The notes under the pieces were generated by a model. The model searched no databases. It saw nothing but the letters and a program-made list of their open reading frames with translations, and was not told the origin of the DNA. Source: Cycas panzhihuaensis (Eukaryota; Cycadophyta). Taken from it: a stretch of DNA of 64,000 nucleotides. Location of the stretch: positions 201,569,741 through 201,633,740 of the forward strand of contig CM041465.1 of assembly GCA_023213395.1 (NCBI GenBank). The letters run 5' to 3'. Position numbers and translations under genes: made by a program. Numbering within the stretch: position 1 is the first letter of the stretch; the number at the start of each line of letters is the position of its first letter. Below are positions 1-11,154 of the stretch, in pieces.

Positions 1-549
1 TGGACAAGGAAAATTGATGAGTAGTAGCCCTTATATGTTGCTTTACCTTATCACTTACATGATTAGGATAGACCTGATAAATTAAATAATGAATAATGTT
101 ACTATACCATTCATCATTAATAGGACTTTGTCCCACATTGTCCTTATGGACATGATGGCCTCATCGAGCAATGTGCCATCCATGGGTATATTGGTTTGAT
201 TAGGAAAAGGAGCATGAGCAAGTTTCTCTACAATGACCATCCCTTTCTTAGATTTCCTATTAGCCATCCATAGGCCATATTCTTAAAGGACTTCCTACGT
301 CTTGGCTTACCCCATGACATCATAATTTATTAATAAAAAATAAAGTGGGTTAGACTAGACAATCACCTTTGTTGTACTCATAGGAGGTAGCATCTTAATT
401 TTTTAAGAGCATATACTAGGGAAAAGCACTTCTTTTATATAGGGATATACTTGAGTTCTATCACCATAAGGGAGCAACTTATGACATAAATGATGCAATC
501 TACCCCTAAATTATCCTCCTAAACCAACATGGCTTTAATTAACTCACTT

Positions 550-860
550 ATAGATGACGTGTATAAAATGAATATATTATCAGATCAAGGAGGGGCTAAG
601 ATAAGGGTAGGGACTAAGCATTGCTTTAGCTCTTCAAAAGAACCATGAATTGTTAGTGTCCAAACAAAAGGGACCTCCTTTTTAGGGTTTACCATTTATG
701 GGAAAGTTGACCAAGAAATATCGAAGGAATCTAAGCCTCTTAAGGAATAACTTAATTTATATTTAGATGTGAGGAAGGGGAATCTCAAGGATTACCCTCA
801 TCTTTTTGGGATCAACTTTGATTCCATATTTGGATGTAATAAGCCCTAGGAGTTTCCATG
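550..860 (-). pseudogene. gypsy RT-RNase H connection region (decayed)
   Basis: Minus-strand translation downstream of the RT gives a run resembling the segment linking RT to RNase H in Ty3/gypsy Pol. It ends in a stretch like KKEVPFVWTLTIHGSFEELK, which corresponds to the usual start of the RNase H-like domain in this class. Stops interrupt it. Below about 550 the frame is too decayed for me to trace the catalytic residues. Confidence 0.5.
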
Positions 861-884
861 CCATATGTACAAATATTTACTTAT

Positions 885-1500
885 GTATGTTCAAGCTAAT
901 ATGATATTTATAACACCTTGAGAAGATCTTCCTAAGGCTTGTAGGGTGATCCTTCTTTTTTTTAGACAACCTATGTAGGTCATCGATGTATACTTTGAGA
1001 ATCTTATTGATATTGTCATGAAAAATAAAGTGTATGGCTCATTTCTAAGTAGCACCTACATGTTTAAGGTCAAAGGGCATTGCTATATAAGTAAAAGTGC
1101 CCCACGGGGTCATGAAAGTAGTCTTATAACAATCCTTAGGTGAAATTAAGATTTGATTATATCTTAAGAAACTATCTATGAGGGACATAATCTCAAACCC
1201 TATTGTCTTATCAATAATTTAATAGTTGTAAGAGAGAGGGAAGTTATCCTTAGGGTTGACATTATTTATGTCCTAAAAGTTGATGTAGATACAAATTTCC
1301 CCATTCTTTTTTTCCATAGGGACAATGTTAGACACCCAACATGGGTAATTGATTAACTTTATGAGGCTAGCACTACGAAGTCTCTCAACCTCCATATTCA
1401 TAGTGGCTAAGAGTTTAGGATAAATAGGATGTTATTTTTGCCTCATGGGCTTTACTCTGAGGATTGTAATGACACTATGTATAACTATCTTAGGGTTTAT
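885..1500 (-). pseudogene. Ty3/gypsy reverse transcriptase (decayed)
   Basis: The minus strand encodes a recognisable gypsy RT. The N-terminal part has EKKNGEICIYINF, matching the usual KKKNGKWR-CVDF block. It is followed by PKDCYKTTFMTPWGTFTY, then MPFDLKHVGAT (usual MPFGLKNAGAT) and the catalytic box YIDDL near 976-990. The two catalytic Asp residues are still encoded, but the frame carries several stops, so the enzyme is dead. In the family this domain copies element RNA into DNA in virus-like particles. The upstream block (VERLRSASLIKLINYPCW) fits the Tat/Athila-type Pol arrangement. Confidence 0.88.
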
Positions 1501-2543
1501 ACCTTTCATATTAATGTAGTCCTAGGTAAATATATCTTAAAATTCATGAAAGAGCTCTATGTACTCAATAATCTCTAATGGGGAGCATTCTACCCCGACT
1601 TTGATAACCTTTCTTAAGGCTATGATAATGTCAATAGTTTCTCCTATAAGGAGTATGTTCCCATCCTTAAAATAAGAAGGAGCTTATTCAATGGGTGGGT
1701 TTGGGGTAGCTTTTCCTATACAAGACTTGATAAGAGGAGAACTAATAATGTGGAACTTCTAAAACCCTAACTCAAGGTGGTTCAGAGGAAGGTTATGGAT
1801 GGCTCCTACAAGAAGCTCTAATAGCATCTCATCATTCTCAATGTACTCAATGTTGTTAATGACTTTCACCTAAGTATCATATTTTATAACTTGAGAAGAG
1901 ACTCAATGCATTAGTCAACCCATTAATCAAACAAGCATAAAGAGTACTCAGATGGTAAAGACTTATAGTGTCAATGATGAATATTAACATACTCAATAGG
2001 GAGGTGAGCCTAGGTGAGGGTAGGTTGCTTATCTTTGGGTTCTAGATCAAAGATTAGAAGGCCATCAAACATTTCATAGGTGGATAAATGGGGCAATTTA
2101 TAGATGATGGACTCATCAAGTAAAATGAAGGAATTAAGTTGAGTTACATGACCATAAGGTCAAGAAAGTCCCAAACCTAGTAAATCATGTTGATGGTTCT
2201 AGTGGGGAGGGCCTTGATCAGTAACCTTCCTTGAAGGAATGTTATCCTAAATCTAAATTAGGATTAGGGTAACATACCAAGCATGTAGGCCAAGGAATTC
2301 CCCATGCATATTATGGCTATTAATCAAGTTTTAAAGGTTAGGGATTTGATTGCCTTAGGTCTCTGAAACCTTAATCATATCTTTGAGGTTGATAGCAACC
2401 TCTAAGGTGATTGGGCATGAGGAAGTGCTTAAAATAGGTTGGGGACAACTTATGGATGTAGGTGTCTACCTAGCTTCTGGTTGAGAAAAATTGGAATGGC
2501 AAGAATAGATAAGGCATTGGTTATGATGTGTAAGCTAAGCCTC

Positions 2544-2789
2544 TTAGTAAGGGGAGACTCTATCAGTTAAGGAATAGGAAGCAAGGTTCATGGGATTTTT
2601 CATAAGGGCCATTAGGTGATCAGGTGGAAGGAGAGTCTCTTGGAGGGACCCAAAAAGAAGAATGGCATCTTCAAGTGAGGTAACCCCTTGGTTATAGTTA
2701 AGCATGGCCATATAATATATAGGGGGCTCTTCATCATCAACCTCAAAGTTGAGGTCACTAATGGCTGCAAGGTATCTATAACTACCCAT
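2544..2789 (-). pseudogene. conserved spacer of the Tat-type polyprotein
   Basis: An 81-codon open stretch between protease and RT. Its start (MGSYRYLAAISD, then an acidic run VDDEEPP) matches GVGNYGYLAIMGD with an acidic run at about 48.25 kb in the plus-strand element. I do not know a function for this linker. Its conservation between copies is what shows that it belongs to the polyprotein rather than being a chance frame. Confidence 0.6.
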
Positions 2790-3029
2790 AGTAATTAGGA
2801 TGAAGTGAACTGCATTGGGTGTTAGAGAGGGTGGGTCATGATCAAATTTGGGGCCTCCATCTTTGAAAAGGGATTCAAGCCATGGATCTTCTTTGACTAC
2901 CCCTTCTCTTTCATTATTAAAAATATATTAGGTTGTGGGCTGGGAGGGGTGATAAGGGAGAGATTTCTTATGAGATCATACATACTCTCCTATCGTGGAT
3001 AAACTTTAGTTGGCTCTAGAGTGATGATC

Positions 3030-3335
3030 AAACTACCTCTATTTGGTCTAACCATAGCCTCCTTAAAAGAAGGTTATAATCCATGTCAATATCCATGACC
3101 ACAATTTTAATGAAGACTATTTTATCTTCAAGCATAAGTAAGAGGATAATGGTTCCCAAAGGGGCCTTCTCATTGTTATCATACCCTTGGAACTTCTAGA
3201 GAACAAGCTCAAAAGCCCCAATGCCCAATTCCTTAAGCATTCAGGTGGGCATAATATTAATTGAAGACCTATTATTAATGAATATCATCTTTAGAGAAAA
3301 GTTCTTTATCTTGATAATGATGGCAAAGGGGGGAG
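3030..3335 (-). pseudogene. retropepsin-like aspartic protease (decayed)
   Basis: The minus strand reads FINNRSSINIMPT, then MLKELGIGAFELV, and ends with VVMDIDMDYNLLL. This aligns with the protease at 47.7 kb (VDNGSSINAMP ... LNIDVEYNLLLG). The active-site Asp of the D-x-G-S-S box is Asn here and one internal Gln/Tyr position is a stop, so it cannot be active. In gypsy elements this enzyme cuts the Gag-Pol polyprotein. Confidence 0.8.
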
Positions 3336-3394
3336 GCTAATGGAATTCTCTCTTTTTCTAAGGGAGTAGGTCCTCTAGATAAAAGGTTATGATA

Positions 3395-3665
3395 GGTTAG
3401 TTCATTGAAGATTTGATGTGAATAGTATGAATAGGCACCTCCTTATACCCAAAGGCTTTTAGAAACAAGATTCTTTGCTTAAGGAAACTCCATAATATGT
3501 CCATCATGAACATTCTTGAAGAGATGGTTTGAAGCTCTTCAATGATGAAAAAGATCTTCCCCTTGCTAGTGGGATGGGAAAAGGGCCTTCTTAAGTTGTA
3601 TTAATGCAAGTAAACTAGAATGGTTTTAGGAAAAAGAGGGATTTTAGTAAGTTGGGACTCAAGTG
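3395..3665 (-). pseudogene. pre-protease linker of the Tat-type polyprotein
   Basis: The minus strand encodes PLFPKTILVYLH, then KGKIFFIIEELQ and MFMMDILWS. The same string of blocks occurs at about 23.1-23.3 kb (LFPKTILIHP, SFLIIEELQM, MFVIDILWK) and at 47.4-47.65 kb (LPKTIPMHLG, PFSIINELYI, MSLMDVLRS). Three independent copies in one window show that this is a real polyprotein segment just before the protease. Function unknown. Confidence 0.65.
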
Positions 3666-4413
3666 ATAGAAGTTGAGATGTGGATGCCCCTTCAACCTCT
3701 TTGGCTACTTGGGTGTTATTTTCTATAGCTTGGGAAGTCTATATTCATCCCAACAGAGGTAAGTGGAGATATATTCTTCTCTTTTTTATCTTCAATTTAG
3801 TCATTGACTTCTTACAAGAATGTGTATTAGCATTTGCCTATTATCTTTGAAAATGGGTGTATGTATTCTCATTTAATGATGAGTCTGACTATGGTTAGTG
3901 GAAAAATAAGTTGCCCACCTAAGCTTGATGACCTATAGAATGGCTTTTAAGTACCTCTACAAATGCTTCTTACCTTTATTCTTTCCTTATTTATAGTTCT
4001 TTCCTACTTACTTTACTCCTTTGGATGATTTGGTCATCAAAATAGTGATTTTTCTCTATATTTTCTTTCATCCTACTATGATAAATACCTATCCCATTAT
4101 AATTTTAGATTGTCTTATGTTAAAACATTTCTTTTCCACACTATTTTTGGTCTTTGTAAAAGTTCACAATATCAGAATGTTTGTCATGGTACCACAATAT
4201 TTCAAACTTTCTAATACTATTAAGAACTTTATGGGATGATAGTAGGTTATCTAAAAAAAGGATCATGTGTTTTCAATGTGCATTTAATGCATCTAATTGA
4301 ATTTTTGGTATTGGCACTGTAAAAAATCTTATGGGAATCTATTATTTCCCTCCCAAAAATTTTCTCATCAATGGCTTATCATTAAGATTGAGCTAAATCT
4401 ATAAGTAATTTGT

Positions 4414-4463
4414 CCATGGTTTTAGTCCATGGTTTGGCTCCAAACCATGGGCCTAAACCATGG
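4414..4463. repeat. long inverted repeat (hairpin) upstream of a TATA box
   Basis: Two 24-nt arms (4414-4437 and 4440-4463) are separated by a 2-nt loop. They pair at 21 of 24 positions. Each arm contains CCATGGTTT twice, so the unit is itself a tandem of a smaller word. A TATA-like CTATAAAAT lies at 4496-4504. Confidence 0.8.
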
Positions 4464-4495
4464 GCCCAATACCACTTAACTTCACCTCACAACAT

Positions 4496-4504
4496 CTATA
4501 AAAT
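4496..4504 (+). promoter_or_regulatory. TATA-like box of the probable LTR
   Basis: CTATAAAAT, downstream of the hairpin and followed by a pyrimidine-rich stretch. Placement matches TATAAA at 42350-42355 in the proven Tat-type LTR. No transcription start can be shown. Confidence 0.4.
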
Positions 4505-6019
4505 CCCTTCTATTTTCACATAAAGGAAAGGTAAAAACTTTAGTGTTATATTGCCAGAATGCTACCAAATTTTCTTTAAACTTTTATTACTATTTCACAC
4601 TTGCTTATTTGGCTTCCACCTTTAGGTTATAAATTAGAATTATTTCACTATTAAAGATATCTACAATTAAAGTTATATGCTAAGATCATCCCTCTTCGGT
4701 TAAGAGTTAGGGAAACACCCCCCATATTATTTATACTCCTCTTTTATTTCTAATTATTGTTTGATTTTAATTTCTTACTTATTTAATGTTTTGTCACTTA
4801 GTTTATCTTTTATATACCTTGTATACTTTACTCTTCCCTTAGTGGGGAGTGTCTTATAGGGACAATGATGGCTAAGTAGTGGTCATTAAGCTTTGAATGT
4901 GGTGGGAACCCTTTTCTAGTTTTAAGACACCATTCACTATATTATATTGTTAGCTTTAAATTATTTCTTTCACTTTAATTTGTGGTTATTTTTAGTTGAT
5001 GAAATTTTAAGTTTTATTGTATGTGCTAACTTGGAATGTGGTGGAATACTTTAATCCACTTTATTGCAAGTTGGAGGCTTCAAAAGTGATTTAGAAACTC
5101 CTTCTTCTTTCCCCATCCTTCACACTAATTACTAGTGCCTACTACATAGTGAAAGCACTGCCCAAATTCCTCCAATATGATTGAATCATATGATTCTAAA
5201 AAGTTTGTTTTAAACTTGTTTTCAAGAATTTCAAGTTATAGCATTAATGTTTTTCCACCATAAGTTGATCTAGTAAGCAGAAATGCTATCAAAATTTCTC
5301 TAAAAATTGTGAATCTATGTATGTTATTTAACCTTGATTGTTACTCCTTTGGTAGACTTACGTCATGAGGTTTTATATTTCTAAAAGAAGATTTATTAAA
5401 GATATTTAGAGTGAAATTTTAGATATTCTCCTTCAACACCCCCTCCTCATTTGTATGTTTCATTTTCAAAAATGAAAAAGCTTACAATCCTAATTTTAAT
5501 TTTAATTTTTAGTTAAAAAGAGAAAGAGAAAGAATACTTGCTTATATATTTATCATACCTAATTTCTCCTCTCTTTACTTTTCATGTAGTTAGCGTCTTA
5601 TATATATATTTTTTGAAAAAAGGAAACTTACATATAATCTAAAAAGAGAAGAAAATAAGCTTGTAATTTCACTTTTACATTGATATTCTACTTGTGATTG
5701 TACACTTAACGAAGTCCAAATAGAGTAAAGGTTTGTACTTATTATGAGTCCTCAAATCCATAAGGCCAAATGACATTTTTCTAGACTAATTTTATTTGCA
5801 TCTTTCCATTTAACTAAAAGATTATGTTAGCTATATTTTAGGTTGTATTGATTGCCTCTTATACTTCTTTTTTTGGATAAGGTTATTCTTCCATCAAAGA
5901 GAGGAGACTATTGCCTTTCTACTTCAATTTTGTCTTTGGATGAGAGAGGTGGTCTTGTGCCTTTTGGTGGATCAGTTCATCTAATCCATATTCTCAATGG
6001 TCCAATGTAGGATGTTTAT

Positions 6020-6605
6020 TGTAGTGATCTAGTTCTACTTTTATAGTAATTTTTCTCAAAAATACATGGAATAATCCATAAAAGACAATAACTAGATGTT
6101 ATTCAATAGGAAAGTGAACTAGGAAGAGGAATTATAGAATCCATCAAAGTAAATAATAATATTTATTATCAAATAATACTAAAATAGAATGAAATTACAA
6201 CAAAATACCAGTCTCTCCTAAAGAAGTAAGCTTCCCTCTTCAAGGCAAGGAACCCTCCAAACTATAGCCCTCAAATAGGCGAGCTAATTGTAGCCCTAGA
6301 ACTGAAAATGCACAACTAAAAGAACCTCTAAATGATGGTTTGGGATGTGGCCCAAACTTCCTATTTATAACAACCAAAATACTTCAATTAGAAGTTGGCC
6401 AGATTGGGTGATATTCTTCTCAATACTTCTCAAATAGAAGTCAACCAAAACTTCTCCAAAAACTGGCAAGCTAACTTTAAATGGTCATAACTTTTGATAT
6501 AGATGTTATAATTAACTTTCATCTAAACTATTAAAATCCTTGTTCAAAAACCTTTTATTTTAATGGTCATGAGGTATAATTTTGACCATATTTTGGAATG
6601 CTATA
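6020..6605 (-). repeat. 3' LTR of element B
   Basis: 586 bp matching 11243-11818 throughout with scattered, mostly transitional differences. The plus-strand left end is TGTAGTGATC and the right end is CTATA, where CTACA is expected, so one terminal base has decayed. A purine-rich tract on the minus strand (6606-6617) abuts it as the polypurine tract. Confidence 0.88.
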
Positions 6606-7087
6606 ATTCTCCTCTCCTTAGAATAATACTTCACCTTCGAAGTATTAGGAAATACTTGTTGCTCAGTCTAATCTTCCAACCACCTCCTGCTAGATCTTGT
6701 AGGTTGTGAAGATTTGGTTTGATCTTGCATCTTCTATGGAACTTTACTAGTAGGCATCTTGAATTTGCTGATGTTTATTCTTGGGTCCAAGTATATGTTA
6801 TGTCTTATTCTGAATCAGAAGGATCCTGGGATCTATGAGGTATCTCAAATATCTTATCCTAGTATTACCTTCAATTTGTATATTTTTGGATGGGGTGGAT
6901 CTTGGAAAAAGATGTGAAGGCTTCGGAAAAAGAATTAATCATGAGGGCATGGATTGGTAATTGCTTATTGTTAAAAGAAAAATAAAAAGTAGAATTATAA
7001 ACTAAGATCAAGTATAAATTTAAAGATATAGGAAGAGAGGATAAATTTTGGAATATACCTTAGATGGAGGTGAAAATTTATGCAGGT
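6606..7087 (-). pseudogene. 3' internal region of element B
   Basis: 480 bp between the polypurine tract and the nested element. The minus strand gives a run ending in a short basic Ser/Arg/Gln-rich piece (TRSSRRWLED) with several stops. It sits where the end of Pol would lie, but I cannot assign a domain. The rest holds nothing I recognise. Confidence 0.3.
7083..7087. other. target site duplication CAGGT (left)
   Basis: CAGGT directly before the left LTR of the nested element. The identical CAGGT is at 10143-10147 directly after the right LTR. Confidence 0.93.
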
Positions 7088-7310
7088 TGTTGGAAAATAG
7101 AACCTACAATAAGATATTAAAAAACAAAACAGAACAACTCCACAGGATCGAACGGTACCCTTAAGGTACCTCAAATTGTATTAACAAAACATCCTTACAA
7201 CATCATATAATATGATACACTATGTTGTGTATTTATAATACATGTCAAGATAGTGAGAGTGGAACCCACTTACATGTGGGACAAATCAAATGTGCATTAA
7301 TATTCCAACA
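7088..7310 (-). repeat. 3' LTR of the gag-only element
   Basis: 223 bp. On the minus strand it starts TGTTGGAATATT and ends CA. It matches 9920-10142 with few, mostly transitional differences. Confidence 0.93.
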
Positions 7311-7320
7311 CTCCCCTTTA
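7311..7320 (-). other. polypurine tract
   Basis: The minus strand reads TAAAGGGGAG immediately before the 3' LTR, as needed to prime plus-strand DNA synthesis. Confidence 0.85.
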
Positions 7321-7426
7321 ATGCATATTTGGGTTATTTGTACTTGTAACACCTTGTCCTTGGAAATGTCTTTAAAATGATGTCTTCAACTTGATCTTTG
7401 TCTTCGATCTTGTAGTGATGTCTTTG

Positions 7427-8479
7427 CTACAGAATGATGTCTTCATCTTGATTTTCATCTTCAATTCTATACTGATGCCTTTGTAAGATGATATCCTCAG
7501 CTTGATTTTTGTCTTCAATCCTGTAGTGATGATGTTGATGTAGCAGCTCTAGCAAGTGCAAATCATGATTCTTCATTATGCCCGGTCTAGTCTTATTTTG
7601 ATATAGATCTTGTAAATAACCATCTTCAATCACAACTTGCATGTCATCATTATCTTGTATAAACTCTTGAACACTATGTACAACATTGATTTCTTCAACC
7701 TTAGGAATGGAGTCTTGATCAACTTGCATACTCTTTGAACTTGAAACAATGCTCAAAGAAGAAATATCATTCAAACTTGAATCGATACTCAAAGTAGGAA
7801 TGTCATCAACATAAGACTCGTTATTTATAGAACCATCAGATTCATATTCAATCTCTCTTGAAATTATGGTGTCATTTTCATAAGCCTTTATCAACTCATC
7901 ACTTTCAATATCTTCATTAGTAGTTGTAGTCTCATCAATGCATTCAACCATCATTTCTTTACATTCAATAGAAATGTCATCAATACTCATACCTTCAGCT
8001 TGACATGATGTTTCATCAGTGTTGATAATATTTTTTTTATTTGTTGTACTTGTATCATAACTAGCCTTAATTGCCTTTTCAATTATTCGTTGTGTTTCTT
8101 TAGGAGTTTGTTCAAATACTTCCCTTAGAAAATCCTAAGCTTCTTTAGCATTACTTGTATGTAGAATCATAGGAATAACAAAATGGAATTTGGAAGGAAG
8201 ATCAACCTCATTGAATGCAGCATGAATCATAATGAATGCTTTTCTATCTTTCTTCTCAAGCATTTCCTTTTCTTCTTCATCATTAGGGATATCATATTCA
8301 TCAGTAACAATCTTCCATAAACCTTTAGCTATGAATAAACATCTCATTTTAATTATCTAAAAGAAGTAGTCTTCACCATTACACTTAAGTACTGGAAGAA
8401 ACGAATCCCTTAAGTAATATTCATTTGTTTCATGAGTATATATAACCACATCATTATCCTCTATGATTGTAAATGACAT
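7427..8479 (-). pseudogene. gag: copia-type Gag (UBN2-like) with two amber stops
   Basis: A single minus-strand frame of about 350 codons begins MSFTIIEDND at 8479. Residues 28-60 match the start of plant copia Gag (PVLK..., FF*IIKMRCLFIAKGLWKIV, where the family has FW). Then KKDRKAFIMIHAAFN, then KEA*DFLREVFEQ, where the family has KEAWD. Both in-frame stops are TAG where TGG (Trp) is expected, so each is one transition. The C-terminal 190 residues are acidic and Ser/Asp-rich and end in a near-duplicated 17-residue unit (YRIEDKNQAEDIIL / YRIEDENQDEDIIL). No zinc knuckle is seen. Gag would build the particle that packages the element RNA. The start is chosen because it gives the conserved N-terminus and lies in frame with all downstream blocks. 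Confidence 0.82.
7430..7540 (-). repeat. short tandem duplication in the Gag C-terminus
   Basis: Two or three units of about 50 bp encode (HQ)YRIED-NQ-EDIIL. A further decayed unit may lie at about 7380-7430 beyond the stop. This suggests slippage or a repeat-bearing interaction tail. Confidence 0.65.
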
Positions 8480-9907
8480 TTTCTAATACCATGTCCCTTT
8501 TACAAGCAATAAATTCACCTATCAATCTCAATAAACTTTCTCATGTCTCATGTCCCTCATATCATTGACTTCATCATCACATCATTGCCTTATACATCTC
8601 ACATATTGCCAAATAGTCACATACAAAGAATATCTGAAGTACTTTCTTCACCATAGAATTAAAGCTTGTATCACATACATCTCACAGGAATCATACATAC
8701 CTCATGTCACCATTAAATCGCCAAGACCCATCATAGTTTACTTAATTGCCCAAAACATAACTCATGCCACAACACCACTCAACAAAGTTTGTTTCCTTAT
8801 AAGTCATGTACCTTCAATAAAAGAAACTCATCCTTATTTTCCTATTCAATTAATTAGAACACATCATCAAACATGCTTGATCTCATTCTTAACACGCCTA
8901 ATAATTGCCCAATCTTGTCATGTAACCTCACATGCAACAAGCACCTCATTGCCTCAAATCACTATCTTTCTTACCCTCAAATTAATTTTGTTATGCCCAT
9001 CAAGTCCCTTCACGTAAATCACATTCTACGAAGCATTTAATTGTCACATTCCATCCAACTCATTCATGCAAACACATGTACTATCACTTTATTACCATAC
9101 AATGCCATTGTCACAATAGCTCTCTCATACAAACACATGTAAGAAAGCACTCAAACTATCATTAAACAATCACTATTATGCATCTCAAATCACTAATAGA
9201 GTGCCAAATATATTCACATCAATATGACTTAATGCCATCTTACATTACAACAATACTCTCCCAAGCACAACATATATAAGAGAGCCTCAAACAATCACCT
9301 CATTACCATTGCCTCATTCGTGTCACCATATCAATATGAAACCCTTAAATTTCTAAAAAATTATTTCTGAAAAATAATATAACTCAAAAATACATGAAAT
9401 ATGGATGAAAATAATGGCCTCTAAAATATGATTCCAATGGTTCAGACAAAATTGAATTCTAATATCTAGATAAAAAGTTATGCTCCTTTTAAGAATTTCA
9501 CAATTAGAGTTTCTAGGGACTGTAATAGTACCTTCTGATAAACTGATAATAACTTTTTATTCTAAACTCTAATAAACTTCAAACCACTTCCATTAGAAAG
9601 AGAATTCAAAAACACACAGAATCAAAAAACATTTAAGGTCATTTGGATACTTGTAGCCAAAGTTATGGCTCTTTGAAGTTGAGGTTGTAGATCTGTCCCA
9701 AAAATATGGCGACAGAAAAAATGTAGGACGAAATTAATTCTAGTATAATTTTCACACTTTCACCCCAAAATCTATAATGCGACCACTCAAATTTTACATA
9801 ATGAGCTATTTTGTCTCAATTTTGCCATTACTTTTTAGAAATTTCAACGTTATGGCACCTCCCAAATCACTGCTCTAATACCGAACAAAAACACCTCTTT
9901 CAACCTG
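8480..9907 (-). other. long untranslated leader of the gag-only element
   Basis: About 1.4 kb between primer site and gag start. It is AT-rich, with repeated words such as CTCAT, CACAT and CATTGCC on the plus strand. The plus-strand open frame at 8550-9017 has no recognisable domain and I take it as chance. A packaging signal would be expected here in a non-autonomous element, but none can be identified by eye. Confidence 0.5.
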
Positions 9908-9919
9908 GCTCTGATACCA
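9908..9919 (-). other. primer binding site, tRNA-iMet
   Basis: The minus strand reads TGGTATCAGAGC, the exact complement of the 3' end of plant initiator tRNA-Met, directly adjoining the LTR at 9920. Confidence 0.95.
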
Positions 9920-10142
9920 TGTTAGAAAATAGAACCTGTAATAAGATATTGAAAAATAAAATAGAACACCTCCACAGGATTGAACAATAACCTTAAGGTA
10001 CCTCAAATTGTATTAACAAAACATCCTTACAACAACATACAATATGATACACTATGTTGTGTATTTATAATACATGTCAATATAATGAGAGTGGAACTCA
10101 CTTGCATATGTGACAAATCAAATGTGCATTAATATTCCAACA
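9920..10142 (-). repeat. 5' LTR of the gag-only element
   Basis: 223-bp partner of 7088-7310. The plus-strand ends are TGTTAG and CCAACA. It is followed by the CAGGT target duplication at 10143-10147. Confidence 0.93.
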
Positions 10143-11115
10143 CAGGTTTTATTGGACTACAATATTTTTTGGGAGAGAATGATGGATGGGAAATCAGTGA
10201 TAGATGTTCTTTATGAAAAGAAGGTTTTAATAGGTTTTTAGGAATGGTATTCAGACAAAAGAAAAAAATTTAACGAAAAAAAATAATATTGATGATATGA
10301 AATTGAAGGGGTTTGGGAAACGTCAAATGGGGTTTTGTAAGGGGTAATACTAAGAGATGAAACGTGATGAATAGATTGAAGTTGTGGAGTATCTTATTGA
10401 GGATGATCTATAGTGGGTGAAAGAGCACGTGAATAAAGGGATGAACTAGGGTTATAAAGAGGAATTAGGATTTGACCTATGAAAAAACTAAAGTTAAGGG
10501 AATTATGATTATGGCTAACTACAGGATTTGGAAAAGAAATTTTTTAGTGAGGAAAAGTGAGAGGGTAAATAATTCTACTAAAAGAAATATACATGTGTAA
10601 CACAAGACTATTGAGTGCCTTGCATGTAGCTTGTTGAGATTCTTCTTCGAAGTCTACTTGTTCTTTATTGTTCTTAGGCTGCCCCTGAGAAACTTCACTT
10701 TGTATCTCTTCCTTGATATTGTCTGGAGACTATTCTATTGCGTATGCCGACTTCAAGTATTCTATGTAGTTATATTGTTCCTTCTCTAGAATCTCCTCAT
10801 TAATAGTTTCTTCTTCTTGTCCTTCCTTTTCTACTCGATTCATATCTTGGTTATGCCTTGTGAAAGTTGTGATAGTCACCTCTGAAAACTAGCACCATAT
10901 AAAAGGTTCTTTAGCCTAATTAATGAACCACTCATAAGCTTATCCATTTAGTATCATTTCTAATATTAGTCCATACTTTTCAAATTTTGTATTAGATGTG
11001 AACTCAAAATCTTCTATCAATTTTTTCATTCCCTCATAATCCTCCAAATTAAAAAAAAAATGGTCTTTATTTTTTCCTTCAAACTTTATATATTTAAAAT
11101 GTTTTTCTATGTTTT
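10143..11115 (-). pseudogene. internal remnant of element B
   Basis: About 1 kb with a minus-strand frame (about 10860-11100) that is readable for some 70 residues: NLEDYEGMKKLIEDFEF, then LILEMILNG, AYEWFIN and EPFYMVLVFRGDY. It follows the RT box in the same frame. I do not recognise this domain. The stops present are again at plausible Trp or Gln codons. 10150-10600 shows nothing further. Confidence 0.4.
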
Positions 11116-11154
11116 GCTATAGATTAGGATATCATCAAAGAAAACTAGCACAAA
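11116..11154 (-). pseudogene. gypsy RT catalytic box fragment
   Basis: The minus strand encodes FVLVFFDDILIYS followed by KT, the chromovirus-like/gypsy RT active-site block, preceded by NSILKHVM (usual NSIF...L). Only this small part of RT is present and it lies about 75 bp from the primer site. The N-terminal half of RT and all of gag and protease have therefore been lost. Confidence 0.8.

Larger units (their letters stand above)
1..3750 (-). mobile_element. Tat-type Ty3/gypsy remnant, copy 1 (partial)
   Basis: Reading the minus strand from about 3750 down gives, in order, a gag-protease linker, a retropepsin-like domain, a long spacer, a reverse transcriptase and the start of RNase H. The left end runs off the window and no LTR of this copy is seen. 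The linker, protease and spacer match the element at 41.6-56.4 kb motif by motif (for example GSYRYLA here, GNYGYLA there), so both belong to one family. Frames are broken by many stops. Many fall where Trp or Gln is expected, as C-to-T decay would give. The right boundary is not sharp: I place it where matches stop, near 3750, before an LTR-like stretch of the next copy. Confidence 0.75.
3800..6019 (+). repeat. probable 5' LTR of Tat-type copy 2 (left part)
   Basis: There is no coding signal in this 2.2-kb AT-rich stretch. It has a 50-nt hairpin at 4414-4463, a TATA-like box at 4496-4504 about 33 bp beyond it, and then pyrimidine-rich sequence. That is the same order as the proven LTR at 41.6 kb (palindromes, TATA, leader). 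The plus-strand gag and protease of the same family resume beyond two insertions, so I infer an LTR interrupted at 6019/6020 by the next element. The left edge is a guess and the partner 3' LTR was not found. Confidence 0.4.
7088..10142 (-). mobile_element. complete gag-only LTR retrotransposon, copia-type, nested
   Basis: Two 223-bp LTRs (7088-7310, 9920-10142), exact 5-bp target duplications (CAGGT), a polypurine tract and a tRNA-iMet primer site define a whole element of 3055 bp. The only coding signal is a copia-type Gag of about 350 codons; I see no protease, integrase, RT or RNase H. This is the layout called TR-GAG: non-autonomous LTR elements that keep Gag and borrow Pol. The right LTR is the 5' LTR because the primer site abuts it on the minus strand. 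About 1.4 kb between primer site and gag start (8480-9907) shows no coding signal. Confidence 0.9.

Noticed and set aside
5860-6002. Plus-strand readable run VILPSKRGDYCLSTS near the left edge of element B, with a possible continuation after 11823
   Set aside because: About 45 residues, no family recognised, and the surrounding sequence behaves like LTR DNA; not enough to call a gene.
8550-9017. 155-codon plus-strand open frame in the gag-only element
   Set aside because: It is antisense to the element, lies in the leader, has His/Ile/Thr-rich low-complexity content from CAT/CAC words, and no domain.
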